Counted from the stretch's first letter, positions 1 through 9,015 are shown. The stretch: 64,000 nucleotides of DNA from Deltaproteobacteria bacterium (GCA_016178705.1 JACOST010000001.1:115391-179390), one strand, 5' to 3'. Notes: a model not told the origin generated them from the sequence alone. A program made the numbers and translations.

Positions 1-554
1 TGGAGTCGGTCGCGCCGGCGGTGGTGTGGTTCGACGAAATCGAAATGGGTATCACCGCGCAACTGACGGGCGACGCTCAGGCCGACCTCGGCCGCATCTT
101 CGCCTTCTTCCTGACCTGGATGCAGGAGAAGGCGCGCGGCCTCTTCGTCGCCGCTACCGCCAACCGCATCGATCTGCTGCCCGCCGAGATGATCCGCAAA
201 GGACGCTTCGACGAAGTCTTCTTCGTCGACCTGCCGACTGACGTCGAACGCATCGAGATCTTCCGCATCCATTTACAGAAGCGCGGCATCGATCCCGCGC
301 AGTTCCAACTCGATCGTTTGAAGAAATTTACCAAGGGCTGGTCGGGCGCCGAAGTCGAGCAGTGCGTGGTCTCGGCGATGACCGCGGCCAAGCTGCACGA
401 CCGCCCGCTGCAGGACGATGACATCCTCAACGTCGCCAGCGGCATCGTCCCGCTGTCCAAAACCATGCGCGAGCAAGTCGACCATATCCGTTCCTGGGCG
501 TACGACCGCGCGGTGCGCGCCTCGCCGCGCGAAGGCAACATCGCCGTATCATGA
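1..554 (+). CDS. Ycf46-like AAA+ ATPase, C-terminal part
   Basis: The gene is cut by the left edge of the window; roughly the last 183 residues are visible. They begin at the Walker B strand (VVWFDEIE), followed by the sensor-1 stretch VAATANRID, the arginine-finger region RKGRFDEVFF and a helical lid with the sensor-2-like GWSGAEVEQ. This order, and the wording FFLTWMQEK before sensor 1, match bacterial and plastid Ycf46-type AAA ATPases. The Walker A motif must lie upstream of the window. The stop overlaps the start of the next gene by ATGA, so the two are probably co-translated. The family hydrolyses ATP, but its substrate is not established. Confidence 0.8.
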   Translation, partial: ESVAPAVVWFDEIEMGITAQLTGDAQADLGRIFAFFLTWMQEKARGLFVAATANRIDLLPAEMIRKGRFDEVFFVDLPTDVERIEIFRIHLQKRGIDPAQFQLDRLKKFTKGWSGAEVEQCVVSAMTAAKLHDRPLQDDDILNVASGIVPLSKTMREQVDHIRSWAYDRAVRASPREGNIAVS

Positions 555-1552
555 CCGATCACACCGACCGCGGTCCGCTGCGCATTGGCATTCTTGGCGC
601 CGCCCGCATCGCGCCGATGGCGTTGATCCGGCCGGCGCGCCAGGTTCCCGCCGCCGCGATCACCGCCGTCGCCGCCCGCGACCGCGGCAAGGCCGACGCG
701 TTCGCACGCAAGCACGGTATCGGGCGCGTCCACGACAGCTACGATGCATTGCTCGCCGACCCGGACATCGACGCGATCTACAATCCGTTGCCCAACGGGT
801 TGCACTGCGTGTGGACGATTCGCGCACTCGAAGCGGGCAAGCACGTCCTCTGCGAAAAGCCGATTGCCTCGAACGCCGCCGAAGCCGAGCAGATGGCGCA
901 GGCCGCTTCACGCACCGGGCTCGTGCTGATGGAAGCGTTTCACTACCGCTACCATCCACTCGCGGCGCGCATGCGGGCCATCATCGACAGCGGCGACCTG
1001 GGGACGATCCGCCACGTCGAAACCCACATGTGCATCCCCCTGCCCTTCCCCAACGACATCCGCTACCGCTACGACCTCGCTGGCGGCGCGGCAATGGACG
1101 TCGGCTGCTACACCATCAGCCTCCTGCGCTTCCTCGCCGGCGCGGAGCCAGAGGTGACGCACGCCGAGGCGCGCCTGTCGTCGCCCAAGGTCGATCGCTA
1201 CATGGAAGCGGACTTCCGCTTTGCCGACGGCCGCAGTGGACGGATGACGTGCTCGTTGTTCTCCGCCGCGTTGCTGCGCATTCGCGCGCTCGTGCGCGGC
1301 GATCGCGGCGAATTGCGCGTGATCAATCCCGTCGCGCCGCACCTATGGCATCGGCTCAGCGTGCGCACCGAACGCGGCACCACCAGCGAACGCGTCGCCG
1401 GCGACGCCACCTACACACACCAACTGCGCGCCTTCGTCGCGGCCGTGCGTGACGGTACCGCCGTCCCAACCGACGCGACCGACGGCATCGCCAACATGCG
1501 CGTGATCGACGCGGTATATCGCGCGGCCGGCTTGCCGCCCCGCGGGACTTGA
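551..1552 (+). CDS. Gfo/Idh/MocA-family NAD(P)-dependent oxidoreductase
   Basis: A 333-residue protein of normal family length. The N-terminus is a Rossmann fold (RIGILGAARIAP, residues 11-22) for NAD(P), followed by the family signature CEKPIAS with Glu-Lys-Pro at about 102-104. The C-terminal alpha/beta domain carries MDVGCYTI (about 182-189), the usual D-x-G-x-(H/Y) catalytic site. Members oxidise or reduce sugars, inositols or dihydrodiols; the substrate cannot be read from sequence. The start overlaps the ATPase stop (ATGA), indicating one transcript. No signal peptide is seen, so it is cytoplasmic. Confidence 0.88.
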   Translation: MTDHTDRGPLRIGILGAARIAPMALIRPARQVPAAAITAVAARDRGKADAFARKHGIGRVHDSYDALLADPDIDAIYNPLPNGLHCVWTIRALEAGKHVLCEKPIASNAAEAEQMAQAASRTGLVLMEAFHYRYHPLAARMRAIIDSGDLGTIRHVETHMCIPLPFPNDIRYRYDLAGGAAMDVGCYTISLLRFLAGAEPEVTHAEARLSSPKVDRYMEADFRFADGRSGRMTCSLFSAALLRIRALVRGDRGELRVINPVAPHLWHRLSVRTERGTTSERVAGDATYTHQLRAFVAAVRDGTAVPTDATDGIANMRVIDAVYRAAGLPPRGT

Positions 1553-1565
1553 ACGTTTCGGCAGT

Positions 1566-1691
1566 CGTCATTGCAAGGAGCGGAGCGACGAAGCAATCTC
1601 GCTCCAAGTCGTAGGGGCGATGCATGCATCGCACGCCGGGTTCCCCGCCGCGAACATTCTACTTCGCGGGCGACGCATGCGTCGCCCCTAC
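1566..1691. repeat. Intergenic palindromic repeat elements
   Basis: The gap between the oxidoreductase and the amidohydrolase holds two repeat-like units. One runs from 1566 (cattgcaaggagcggagcg). The other is an inverted pair, gtaggggcgatgcatgcatc at 1611 and gcatgcgtcgcccctac ending at 1691, which can form a long stem. They look like REP- or MITE-type dispersed elements. Nothing codes in this gap. Confidence 0.6.
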
Positions 1692-1777
1692 ACCGGAAGG
1701 CCGACACGGCGCACCGTTGTCACGCGATCCCTCACTGTGGTAGCCAATCAACTGATTGACTGATCGCGGAGGACGGC

Positions 1778-2899
1778 ATGTATCAAGACTACCGAGTCAT
1801 CGACGCCGACGGCCACGTACTCGAACCGCCGGACCTGTGGGAGCGCTACATCGATCCCGAGTTCCGCCATCAAGCACCAAAAGGTTTCGGCGTGATGAGC
1901 ATGGACGTGCTCGGCCATCGCATGCCCGACGTGCCCGGTGGTCTCGCCGACGTCGCGCCCGACTACACTACCGGACCGTCCGCGCGCTACGGCTTCGCCG
2001 CCAGGCAAGGCTTCAATCCCGCCAGCCAAGTGGAAGCGCTCGACATCGAAGGGATCGACATTGCCGTGTTATATCCGTCGCGCGGCCTCTACGCGGCGTC
2101 GGTCGATGCGATCCCGCCGCGCCTCGCCGGCGCGATTTGCCGCGCTTACAATCGCTGGCTCGCCGACTTCTGCCGCTACGCGCCGACTCGTCTGTATGGC
2201 GCGGGGATGGTGACCATGCACGATCCCGACACCGCAGTGAAGGAAGCCGTTTACGCGGTCGAACAACTCGGCATGAAGGCGATCTTCATTCGCCCCAATC
2301 CGGTCAACGGCCGTACCATCGATCACCAAGACTTCGATGCCCTCTACGGCGAGATCGAGCGTCTCGGTGTGCCGCTCGCCACCCATGAAGGCGCCGGGGT
2401 GCATCTCAATCAATTCGGCCGCGATCGCTACGACAAGCTGTTCAAACTCCACATGGTCTGCCACGCGGTCGAGAACATGGGTGGCTGTCTCGACCTGATC
2501 GTCGGCGGCGTGCTCGAACGCCATCCGGCGCTGCGCTGCGTCTTCCTCGAGTCGGGAGCCGGCTGGGCGCCGTGGTGGCTCGAACGAATGGATGAGCACT
2601 TCGAAGGCTACTTCGGCCCGCGCGAAGCGCCGTACCTCCGCATGAAGCCCAGCGAGTACTTCAAACGCCAATGCTTCATCTCAACCGAGGTCGACGAGCG
2701 CGGCACGAAGTACGTCGTCGATGCCTTCGGCGACGATTGCCTGGTACTCGGCAGCGACTACCCACATGGTGACGGCAAGTTTCCGAACGCGATCAAAGAA
2801 TTCGTCGCCGTCGACACGCTATCGGAAGCAGTGAAGCGAAAAACGCTGTGGGACAACCCGGCGCGGTTGTACGGGATCAGCACGCAGGTGGCATCGTGA
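1778..2899 (+). CDS. Amidohydrolase-family metal-dependent hydrolase (amidohydrolase 2)
   Basis: A 373-residue TIM-barrel hydrolase. The N-terminus has VIDADGHVLEP with Asp11 and His13 in the D-x-H-type metal motif; further ligands are His in ATHEGAG (about 206) and Asp in LGSDYPHGDG (about 327). This matches the amidohydrolase_2 group, which includes decarboxylases and hydrolases of aromatic or ketone intermediates. A ribosome site (gcggagga) precedes the ATG. The stop overlaps the GTG of the next dehydrogenase (GTGA), so the two probably serve one catabolic route. The substrate is unknown. Confidence 0.88.
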   Translation: MYQDYRVIDADGHVLEPPDLWERYIDPEFRHQAPKGFGVMSMDVLGHRMPDVPGGLADVAPDYTTGPSARYGFAARQGFNPASQVEALDIEGIDIAVLYPSRGLYAASVDAIPPRLAGAICRAYNRWLADFCRYAPTRLYGAGMVTMHDPDTAVKEAVYAVEQLGMKAIFIRPNPVNGRTIDHQDFDALYGEIERLGVPLATHEGAGVHLNQFGRDRYDKLFKLHMVCHAVENMGGCLDLIVGGVLERHPALRCVFLESGAGWAPWWLERMDEHFEGYFGPREAPYLRMKPSEYFKRQCFISTEVDERGTKYVVDAFGDDCLVLGSDYPHGDGKFPNAIKEFVAVDTLSEAVKRKTLWDNPARLYGISTQVAS

Positions 2900-3816
2900 G
2901 CGCGGCAACGCAACGCGTCGGTGTCATCGGACTCGGTAACATCGGCGGCGCGATTGCCGCGAACTTGATCGTCGACGGCCACGAAGTCCATGTGCATGAT
3001 CTCGACCCCACCCGCGTCGAAACCCTCGTGGCCGCTGGCGCCACGGCCGCGGCATCAGCGATCGCGTTGGCGCAACGCACCGAGGTCGTGTTCACCTCCC
3101 TCCCCAACCCTGCGGCCATGGACACGGTCGCCACAGCCTGGCTGGCGGGCGCCACTCGCGACGCAGTGCTCGTCGATTTGAGCACCAACGCGCCGGTCAC
3201 AGTGCGAGCGGTCGGCGCGCGCATCTCCGCGGCCGGTTGTCATCTGCTCGAAGCGCCGCTGACTGGCGGCGCGCCGGGTGCGAAGATGCGCATGCTCGTC
3301 TTCATGGTCGGCGGCGATGCTGGCGTCTACGAACGCTGCAGGCCGTTACTCGACAAACTCGGCCGCGCCAGCTTTCACATCGGACCGCTGGGGTCAGGCA
3401 ACGTCGCCAAGCTGGTGAACAGCCTGCTCGCGTTCACTGCGGCGTGGGTCTCGCTCGAAGGCCTCGCGGTGGCGGCGAAGGCGGGCATCGATCTGCGGAC
3501 AATGATCGAAGTGATCCGCACCGGCGGCGCCGGCAACTTCTTCACCGATCGAATGGTCGAAGGCATCAACGAACGCAATCGTCCCACGTCCTTCTCGCTC
3601 GCACTGGCCGCGAAGGATGCCGGCCTGCTGCTCGATGTCGGCCGCGACCTCGGCGTCCCGACGCCGGTAGCCGCCGAGGTCGCGCAGAGCTTCGTTGCCG
3701 CAATCGCCGCCGGCCTCGGCGAGCGCGACTTCACCGACCTCGTCGAGCTGATGGAGCGCCACGCCGGCGTGAAGTTGCACCTGCCACCGCCGCGTTCCGC
3801 CGGGGGCAGCCCCTAA
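2896..3816 (+). CDS. 3-hydroxyisobutyrate-dehydrogenase-like NAD(P)-dependent oxidoreductase
   Basis: From the GTG at 2896 the protein is 306 residues, the standard length for the beta-hydroxyacid dehydrogenase family. The reading frame stays open upstream, but starting there would run deep into the amidohydrolase gene. It has the dinucleotide motif VIGLGNIGG (about 10-18), the substrate loop EAPLTGGAPGA and the catalytic lysine in GSGNVAKLVNSLL. The all-helical C-terminal half is intact. It overlaps the amidohydrolase by 4 nt, suggesting coupled translation. It may act on a short beta-hydroxy acid or semialdehyde released by that enzyme; this link is inference. Confidence 0.88.
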   Translation: MSAATQRVGVIGLGNIGGAIAANLIVDGHEVHVHDLDPTRVETLVAAGATAAASAIALAQRTEVVFTSLPNPAAMDTVATAWLAGATRDAVLVDLSTNAPVTVRAVGARISAAGCHLLEAPLTGGAPGAKMRMLVFMVGGDAGVYERCRPLLDKLGRASFHIGPLGSGNVAKLVNSLLAFTAAWVSLEGLAVAAKAGIDLRTMIEVIRTGGAGNFFTDRMVEGINERNRPTSFSLALAAKDAGLLLDVGRDLGVPTPVAAEVAQSFVAAIAAGLGERDFTDLVELMERHAGVKLHLPPPRSAGGSP

Positions 3817-4032
3817 CTCGGCGAAGCGCAATGGCCTCAAGAACGATTGCGCCCCGCGCGCAGTGTTACGTTCCGAGCCGTGCAGCGCTCGACGTCCTAC
3901 AGAGACCTGCCGAATTCATGCTAGGCGGATCACTCTACATCTGATGAAGGACACCCCACTCAGGCACATGAAGGGACACACGCGAATTCTGAAGGGGATG
4001 GTCGGCGACCTGTTCGACGGGGAATCCGAAGC

Positions 4033-4473
4033 ATGCCACCGTTCGCTGATGAGCTACGCGATGACCTCGAGAATATCGGGTTCTATGTTGAGCGCCGGCA
4101 CGCTAACGAGTCAACGCTTAGGGCATATGTCGGTGGGTGGCACGTACATCCGCTCCTCAACCCTCGATTCTACCGCGCGGGTGAGGCGCCGGTACGGACA
4201 CGAGCCGAGTCCTTGGTTGTTGCAGTGTTCTCCAAGAGTCGCGGGTCCGTCGATGCACGGCTTCAGTCATTCGCTTCGGCCGCACCTTGCAGGTTTGTTC
4301 CAGAACGTGGCTCCCGAGACGGTGAATTGCGTCGACACGGCCACTTTGTTCCCCCGCTAAGGTTCGTCGTCGACCGAGACGGGACGACTTTGGACTTGGC
4401 TGAAAACGTGGCGGCGTTGACCGCCATCTTCAATGAGCTCAAGTCGCTGGCGCACTCAGCCGACTCTGACTAA
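4033..4473 (+). CDS. Hypothetical protein, 146 aa
   Basis: No family is recognised. The N-terminal half reads like a real soluble protein (FADELRDDLENIGFYVERR) and the C-terminus has an amphipathic helix (LAENVAALTAIFNELKSLA). The middle is poorer in secondary-structure signal. The surrounding DNA is less GC-rich than the neighbours, which fits an acquired gene. A competing ORF in another frame covers 3863-4360 but has unnatural composition. The ribosome site is weak. This may be a decayed or accessory gene. Confidence 0.45.
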   Translation: MPPFADELRDDLENIGFYVERRHANESTLRAYVGGWHVHPLLNPRFYRAGEAPVRTRAESLVVAVFSKSRGSVDARLQSFASAAPCRFVPERGSRDGELRRHGHFVPPLRFVVDRDGTTLDLAENVAALTAIFNELKSLAHSADSD

Positions 4474-4649
4474 TTGTCTCCGCAGACCGCCTAACGACGT
4501 GTTGCTGCTGTCGGCGCGTCATTCAGAAGCGGCCAGCCCGCTGTGCGCGCTGGCCGCAGCATGATCGGTGCGCCGCAGCAGAACGCTGAGGCGTTGGACG
4601 ATGTAGCGCTTCCGTTGATGCAGCGGCGGGGATATGCGTAGGCTCGGTC
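4474..4649. other. Spacer with a 9-bp perfect hairpin
   Basis: Between the hypothetical gene and the toxin gene lies an inverted repeat, gcggccagc at 4531-4539 and gctggccgc at 4551-4559, with an 11-nt loop. There is no T-run, so it is not a classic intrinsic terminator; it could be an imperfect terminator or a small palindromic repeat. No coding signal is seen. Confidence 0.4.
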
Positions 4650-4949
4650 ATGGTCTTCGCAATCGTCTACTCCCCAGAAGCCGTTGACCATCTTGCGGCG
4701 CTTTCGAAGGCCACGCAAAGGCTGGTCGTCGATCAGGTGGAGAAGCAACTCACGCACGAGCCGAACCTACCAACACGGAAGCGGAAGCTGTTGCGTCCCA
4801 ATCCGATTGCTCCGTGGGAGCTGCGATTGGGTGACGTCCGGGTATTCTACGACGTGCAGGAGAAGGCGGAGCTTCTGGTCAAGGTTGCGGCCGTGGGCAT
4901 CAAGCAGCATAATCAGTTGTGGATCGGCAAGGAGAGAATCGATCTATGA
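4650..4949 (+). CDS. RelE/ParE-superfamily toxin
   Basis: A 99-residue protein with the compact ParE/RelE fold pattern: VYSPEAVDHLAAL at the start, two N-terminal helices, then the beta sheet ELRLGDVRVFYDV and VKVAAVGIKQHNQLWIG. The ELRLGDVRVFY strand corresponds to the conserved W-R-L-R-x-G-x-x-R-V-x-Y core of RelE-type toxins. Such toxins cleave mRNA on the ribosome or act on gyrase. The stop overlaps the next start (ATGA), and the next gene is the presumed antitoxin. Toxin-first order is as in HigBA. No other chromosomal gene depends on it visibly. Confidence 0.8.
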   Translation: MVFAIVYSPEAVDHLAALSKATQRLVVDQVEKQLTHEPNLPTRKRKLLRPNPIAPWELRLGDVRVFYDVQEKAELLVKVAAVGIKQHNQLWIGKERIDL

Positions 4950-5266
4950 AAGCCATCGAGTTATCCGAGGTTTCTGCCTTGGCCCCGCACATCCAGCCTG
5001 GCTGCGATATGCCGTTGCTGCTCACGGACCACGGGCAGGTGGTCGCAGCGATCGTCCCCGCTGACCAGCACGATGCAGAAAGCATGCTGCTGAGCATCAA
5101 TCCAACGTTCCAGGCCATCTTGGAGCGATCACGAACACGGCTGGAAACCGAAGGAGGTTTGTCCAGCGAACAGGTACGAATGCGGTTGGGACTATCACCG
5201 AAGCGGCAAGGCCGGGCAAGGCGCTCCACCCGCCCGCGGCCGCGAGGCCGTTCGGGCAAAGCGTAG
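4946..5266 (+). CDS. Putative antitoxin of the RelE-like pair
   Basis: A 106-residue protein starting at the ATG that overlaps the toxin stop. The N-terminal part (IELSEVSALAPHI, then LLLTDHGQVVAAIVP) resembles the Phd/YefM DNA-binding fold, in which a strand reading G-x-x-V-A-A-x-V-P follows the first helix. The C-terminal third (EQVRMRLGL, then many Arg) is basic and probably disordered until it binds the toxin. Its assignment as antitoxin is inferred from fold pattern and coupling. Confidence 0.68.
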   Translation: MKAIELSEVSALAPHIQPGCDMPLLLTDHGQVVAAIVPADQHDAESMLLSINPTFQAILERSRTRLETEGGLSSEQVRMRLGLSPKRQGRARRSTRPRPRGRSGKA

Positions 5267-5410
5267 CGTCGCGTTCCGTCCGCGGCGCGTGAACACTGGC
5301 GCTAGGCGAATCGCAGCGATAGATGTTACGTGATCAAGCGCTGTTGGGTCCAATTCCGCATCGGCGTGAATCGGCGGTCGTCTCTCTCTTCGATGGACTG
5401 ACCACGCGCG

Positions 5411-6796
5411 TCAATGCCGACTGCGGCTGTGCCGGATGAATTCGCTGAGTTCCTCGATCTGGTTGCGCACATATTCCGCGCGCGGACTCGTCGATTCGAG
5501 CAGCGGCAGCACTTTCTCATATTGCTTGACTGCCTTGTCGTACTCGCCGCGCAAGCGCAGGGCTTCGGCGAGGTGGAAGTAGCCGTCGGCCTCGCGGCCG
5601 GCGCGGCCGGCGAGGATGCCGAAGTTGTAGTGGGCTTCGTCGAGTCCGGGCGCCAGCGTGAAGGCGCGTTCGTATTCGCGTAGCGCGGACGAGCTATCTC
5701 CCATCGCTTCGAACGCCTTGGCCAGTTCGTGGTGCGCGCCGGCATCGTCGGGGTTGGTTTCGACCGCTGCGGCCAACAGCAATCGCGCCTTGCTCGGCTC
5801 GCGCAGGCGCAGCCAAGTGCGGCCGAGTTCTCGATTAGCCGCAGTCCAGCCCATGTCGCGCGCCTGTTCGAGCGTCTGGCGTGCGGCGTCGAAGGCGCCG
5901 GTTTCGAGAAACACGACCCCAAGCAGATAGCGTGCTTGCGGATCGTCGGGATGCTCGTCGACCTGCCGGCGATAGACCCGGAGCACGTCGTTCGGCACCT
6001 CGGTCTTGGCGTGTAGCAAGGCCTGCACGCGGGCGAGCGCCGCCGACTTCGGCCGGCGTGGCGTCTTGTCCCACTGCTGCGTGCGCAGGATCGCTTCGAG
6101 ATGCGTGAGGCGATCGTCGTTGAGCGGATGGGTTTGCAAATACGGCGGCGCAAAGGTGGGCGAGACGCGCTGCTCGTCGGCCATCGTCTTGTAGAAGTCG
6201 AGCATGCCCTTCGGATCGAAGCCCGCGTGCTGCATGTAGCGCACGCCGAGGTAGTCGGCTTCTTGTTCGAACTCGCGGTGGTACTTGAGTTGCGCGGCGG
6301 CGCTGGCGGCCACCGCACCGGCGCCGATGGCCGGCTGCACAATCGACAGCAGCAAGCCGAACAGCGTCGCGTAGTTCATGAATCGGGTTGCGTCCTGCTC
6401 GCGCGCGAGATGATGCGCGTGCACGTGGGCGATCTCGTGGCCGAGTACGCCCGCCACCTCGTCGTCGGTGACCGCACGCGTGAGCAGCCCGGAGTGCACG
6501 TACACGTAGCCCCCGGGGACAGCGAACGCATTGATCTTGGGATCGCGCACGACCGCGAAGGTGTAGTCGAATGGATCGCCATCCAGATTTGCCACGATGC
6601 GTTGCCCCATGCGGCTGACGTAGTTGACCACTTCGACGTCGGTGATCAAAGGCAACTGCGCCTGCGCTTGCAGCGCGAACTTGCGCCCGAGCTCCCGCTC
6701 GCTCTCGTCTGACGCCAGCGCCGGCGTGGCAACCCACTGAACCGACCAGGCCAGCACAAGCGCGCGCGCCGCAGTGCGTCGAGTGCGCGATTGCAT
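5411..6796 (-). CDS. BepA-like M48 metallopeptidase with TPR repeats, secreted
   Basis: From the ATG at 6796 the protein is 461 residues and starts with a signal peptide (RALVLAWSVQWVATPALAS), so I reject the longer upstream frame. The zinc site is HEIAH at 120-124, followed by a third ligand in EFEQEADYLGVRYM. The C-terminal 170 residues are TPR-like helices (ARYLLGVVFLETG, AHHELAKAFEAMG, AHYNFGILAGRAG). This architecture is that of BepA/YfgC, a periplasmic protease and chaperone that controls assembly of outer-membrane proteins. It is monocistronic and divergent from the IS630-HTH gene. Confidence 0.88.
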   Translation of the reverse strand: MQSRTRRTAARALVLAWSVQWVATPALASDESERELGRKFALQAQAQLPLITDVEVVNYVSRMGQRIVANLDGDPFDYTFAVVRDPKINAFAVPGGYVYVHSGLLTRAVTDDEVAGVLGHEIAHVHAHHLAREQDATRFMNYATLFGLLLSIVQPAIGAGAVAASAAAQLKYHREFEQEADYLGVRYMQHAGFDPKGMLDFYKTMADEQRVSPTFAPPYLQTHPLNDDRLTHLEAILRTQQWDKTPRRPKSAALARVQALLHAKTEVPNDVLRVYRRQVDEHPDDPQARYLLGVVFLETGAFDAARQTLEQARDMGWTAANRELGRTWLRLREPSKARLLLAAAVETNPDDAGAHHELAKAFEAMGDSSSALREYERAFTLAPGLDEAHYNFGILAGRAGREADGYFHLAEALRLRGEYDKAVKQYEKVLPLLESTSPRAEYVRNQIEELSEFIRHSRSRH

Positions 6797-7008
6797 GGAG
6801 CGGCAGTACACCAGCCCCGAGTACGGCTTGCAACCAGCGCGAGCACTTGGCCCAAGCGGCCCGCACGGGTTCCAGCGCCCAGGGCGGGCGCTCGCGGACA
6901 GGTCCGACGCCCACTGCCTCTCCGCGAAGCCCGCGCGCACGGCGTGTGGCCAAGTGCGCTCTCGCGGCACGGGGGTTGCGGAGGACCGCGCCCCAGAAAG
7001 GGGTCGCA

Positions 7009-8016
7009 ATGGGAGATCGAATTGCGTCGAGTGGAGCACGGGATCTTGCGCAGCTGCACGAGTGGGTCGAATACGGGCGCCACGCCCAGCAGCGGCGCGC
7101 GCACATGATCCTGCTTCGCCGTCAAGGCTTGCCAAACTGGCTGATCGCGCATCGCCTGGGCGTGCATCGCGACACGGTGCGTCGCTGGGTGGCCCGCTAC
7201 CGCGCGCGCGGGCCCGTCGGGTTATGGCACGCCAATTCGGGACGTACGCACCCGGCGAAGTTCACCGACGCGACGGTTGCGACGATCCGGGCCATCGCCA
7301 GCCAGCCTCCCGGCGCCCGCAGCGAAGCATTTGCAACCTGGTCGCTGCAAAAGCTGCGCGCTCACGTCATACGTATGGAGATCGTGCACGACATCAGCGT
7401 CGAAGGGCTGCGGCAACTGCTCGCGCGAACCGGTGGCCGCCCGCCCGGGTGGCCGCCGCCGGCGACAGACCGCATCGCGCTGGATCGAACGGCTCAGCTG
7501 GCATTGCGACGGCTCGCCGGCGACCGTGACATTGGCCGGCGCGCGGTGATCGTGTTGGCGGCGGCGGACGGTTCTTTGGCCAAGGCCATCGCTCTGGACC
7601 TTGGTGTCACCGTCAACACGGTGCGGCGCTGGGTGCGTCGATTTGCAGCGGGCGGCGTGCCCGCGCTCGAACGCGTGCCACGGCGCGGTGGCCGAGTGCG
7701 GTTCACCGCTGACGTCCGCGCACGCATCTGCGCGTACGCCGCCTGCTCGCCGCGAACGCTGGGGCTGGCGCGGGCTGAGTGGTCGTTGGTAGCATTGCGA
7801 GATCATCTGATCGCGAACCAGATCGTGCCGACCATAAGCACGGAGTGGTTGCGGCAGATTCTGCGCGGGTGGCTCCGCGGCGGTGAGGCGATGTGCGCAC
7901 GACTGGGCATACGCTCCGAAGCCGTGCACGCCGCACATCCGGGGCTGCGCACGAGTCAGCTCCCGGCACTCCGGCAGATCACTGCACGTGCAGCGCGTAC
8001 TCTAGCAGCTCACTGA
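7009..8016 (+). CDS. Tandem IS630-type helix-turn-helix protein without a DDE domain
   Basis: Starting at the ATG at 7009 (preceded by agaaagggg), the protein is 335 residues built of two homologous halves. Half 1 has an HTH at about 41-64 (LIAHRLGVHRDTVRRWVARY), then TWSLQKLR at 110 and ISVEGLRQLL at 129. Half 2 repeats the order about 147 residues later: HTH 190-212 (AIALDLGVTVNTVRRWVRRF), EWSLVALR at 257 and ISTEWLRQIL at 276. These are hallmarks of the N-terminal DNA-binding region of IS630/Tc1-mariner transposases. The DDE nuclease domain that should follow is missing. It could be a transposase remnant or a repurposed DNA-binding protein. Confidence 0.75.
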   Translation: MGDRIASSGARDLAQLHEWVEYGRHAQQRRAHMILLRRQGLPNWLIAHRLGVHRDTVRRWVARYRARGPVGLWHANSGRTHPAKFTDATVATIRAIASQPPGARSEAFATWSLQKLRAHVIRMEIVHDISVEGLRQLLARTGGRPPGWPPPATDRIALDRTAQLALRRLAGDRDIGRRAVIVLAAADGSLAKAIALDLGVTVNTVRRWVRRFAAGGVPALERVPRRGGRVRFTADVRARICAYAACSPRTLGLARAEWSLVALRDHLIANQIVPTISTEWLRQILRGWLRGGEAMCARLGIRSEAVHAAHPGLRTSQLPALRQITARAARTLAAH

Positions 8017-8191
8017 GCACGCGGATGCGGCGCGCCCGCAGCGCGCGTTCTGAACGATCGGCAACGGCGAAGTGCTCCAACGCCAGCCGCAGGTTCACCT
8101 CGATGAGATCGATGCACGCCTGCGTGCATGCCTGAGAGTGGGCACGCCGGCGGGCGGCGACGATATCAGTAAACGCGATGATCTCGGCCAT
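7979..8191 (-). CDS. Small hypothetical protein coupled to trmJ
   Basis: A 70-residue helical protein (MAEIIAFTDIVAARR, then LALEHFAVADRSERALRARR). Its ATG at 8191 overlaps the stop of trmJ (ATGA on the minus strand), so it is probably translated from the same message. Its 3' end overlaps the convergent HTH gene by 38 bp. No known domain is recognised. The clean coupling and sensible helix pattern favour a real gene. Confidence 0.6.
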   Translation of the reverse strand: MAEIIAFTDIVAARRRAHSQACTQACIDLIEVNLRLALEHFAVADRSERALRARRIRVLSELLEYALHVQ

Positions 8192-8979
8192 CACGCCGGC
8201 CGATCCCTGCCCGCGGCCTTGTCGTGCATCACGCGCCACCCATCGTAGCCGTACCACTCGATCTGTCGCGCCAGGCCGAGCAGAATACGCATCTCGCGTT
8301 CGTCGATCCCGACGCGCCCGAACAGGCGCCGCAGAGAAAACATGATGTGCTCGGGATTTTCCGGATGGAGGAACCCGATCGCCAGCAGCGCGGCCTGCAG
8401 CCGTTCATACATGTCCTCCATCGCCGCCGTCGTTGCAATCGCTGGCAGCATCGGCTCAGTCAGCGTCTCCTGCGCGGCGACGAACAATTCGTAGCCGCAC
8501 ACCATGACCGCTTGCGCCAGATTGAGGGACGGATAGTCGGCCGCGGATGGGATCGTGATCAGCTGGTGGCAGAGTTTGACATCGGCGTTGCTGAGGCCGT
8601 GGTCCTCGGGGCCGAACACGAGAGCAACGGGTTGGGTCTGCGCGCGTGCGACGATCGCCGGCGCTAGTGCGTGCGGCGCGTGCGTCACCTCACGATAGCC
8701 GCCGGCGCGGCAGGTCGTTCCGATCACCAACGCGCAATCAGCGATCGCGTCGGCGAGTGTGACGCACTGCCGCATGTGATCGACAACCCCGCCGGCGTGG
8801 GCGGCCATTTTGCGCACCCAAGTCGATCGCAGTGGCTTCGCGCGAACGACGACCAAGTCGCCGAGTCCCGTGTTCCCAATAACGCGGGCGACGGCGCCAA
8901 CGTTGATGGCGCCACGCGGGCGATGCAGGACGATGCGGATGTTGCGCAGCGACACGGCGAGCCTTACGAGTCCTGGCAA
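8191..8979 (-). CDS. trmJ: TrmJ-family tRNA/rRNA 2'-O-methyltransferase (SpoU)
   Basis: A 262-residue SPOUT methyltransferase. The N-terminal segment NIRIVLHRPRGAINVGAVAR has the conserved Asn and Arg of motif 1. The knot motifs are VALVFGPEDHGLSN (about 118-131) and TIPSAADYPSLNLAQAVMV (about 142-160), which bind S-adenosylmethionine. A C-terminal helical extension, as in TrmJ, follows. TrmJ methylates the 2'-hydroxyl of nucleotide 32 in several tRNAs. The gene is followed, with overlap, by a 70-aa hypothetical gene. Confidence 0.9.
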   Translation of the reverse strand: MPGLVRLAVSLRNIRIVLHRPRGAINVGAVARVIGNTGLGDLVVVRAKPLRSTWVRKMAAHAGGVVDHMRQCVTLADAIADCALVIGTTCRAGGYREVTHAPHALAPAIVARAQTQPVALVFGPEDHGLSNADVKLCHQLITIPSAADYPSLNLAQAVMVCGYELFVAAQETLTEPMLPAIATTAAMEDMYERLQAALLAIGFLHPENPEHIMFSLRRLFGRVGIDEREMRILLGLARQIEWYGYDGWRVMHDKAAGRDRPA

Positions 8980-9015
8980 GTCTTGGCGAGGCTTGCGCGG
9001 CGCGCGGCCGCGGCG

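Noticed and set aside
3863..4360. 165-codon plus-strand ORF overlapping the hypothetical gene at 4033
   Set aside because: Ser/Arg-rich composition with many internal Met and no recognisable structure; the 4033 frame is more protein-like.
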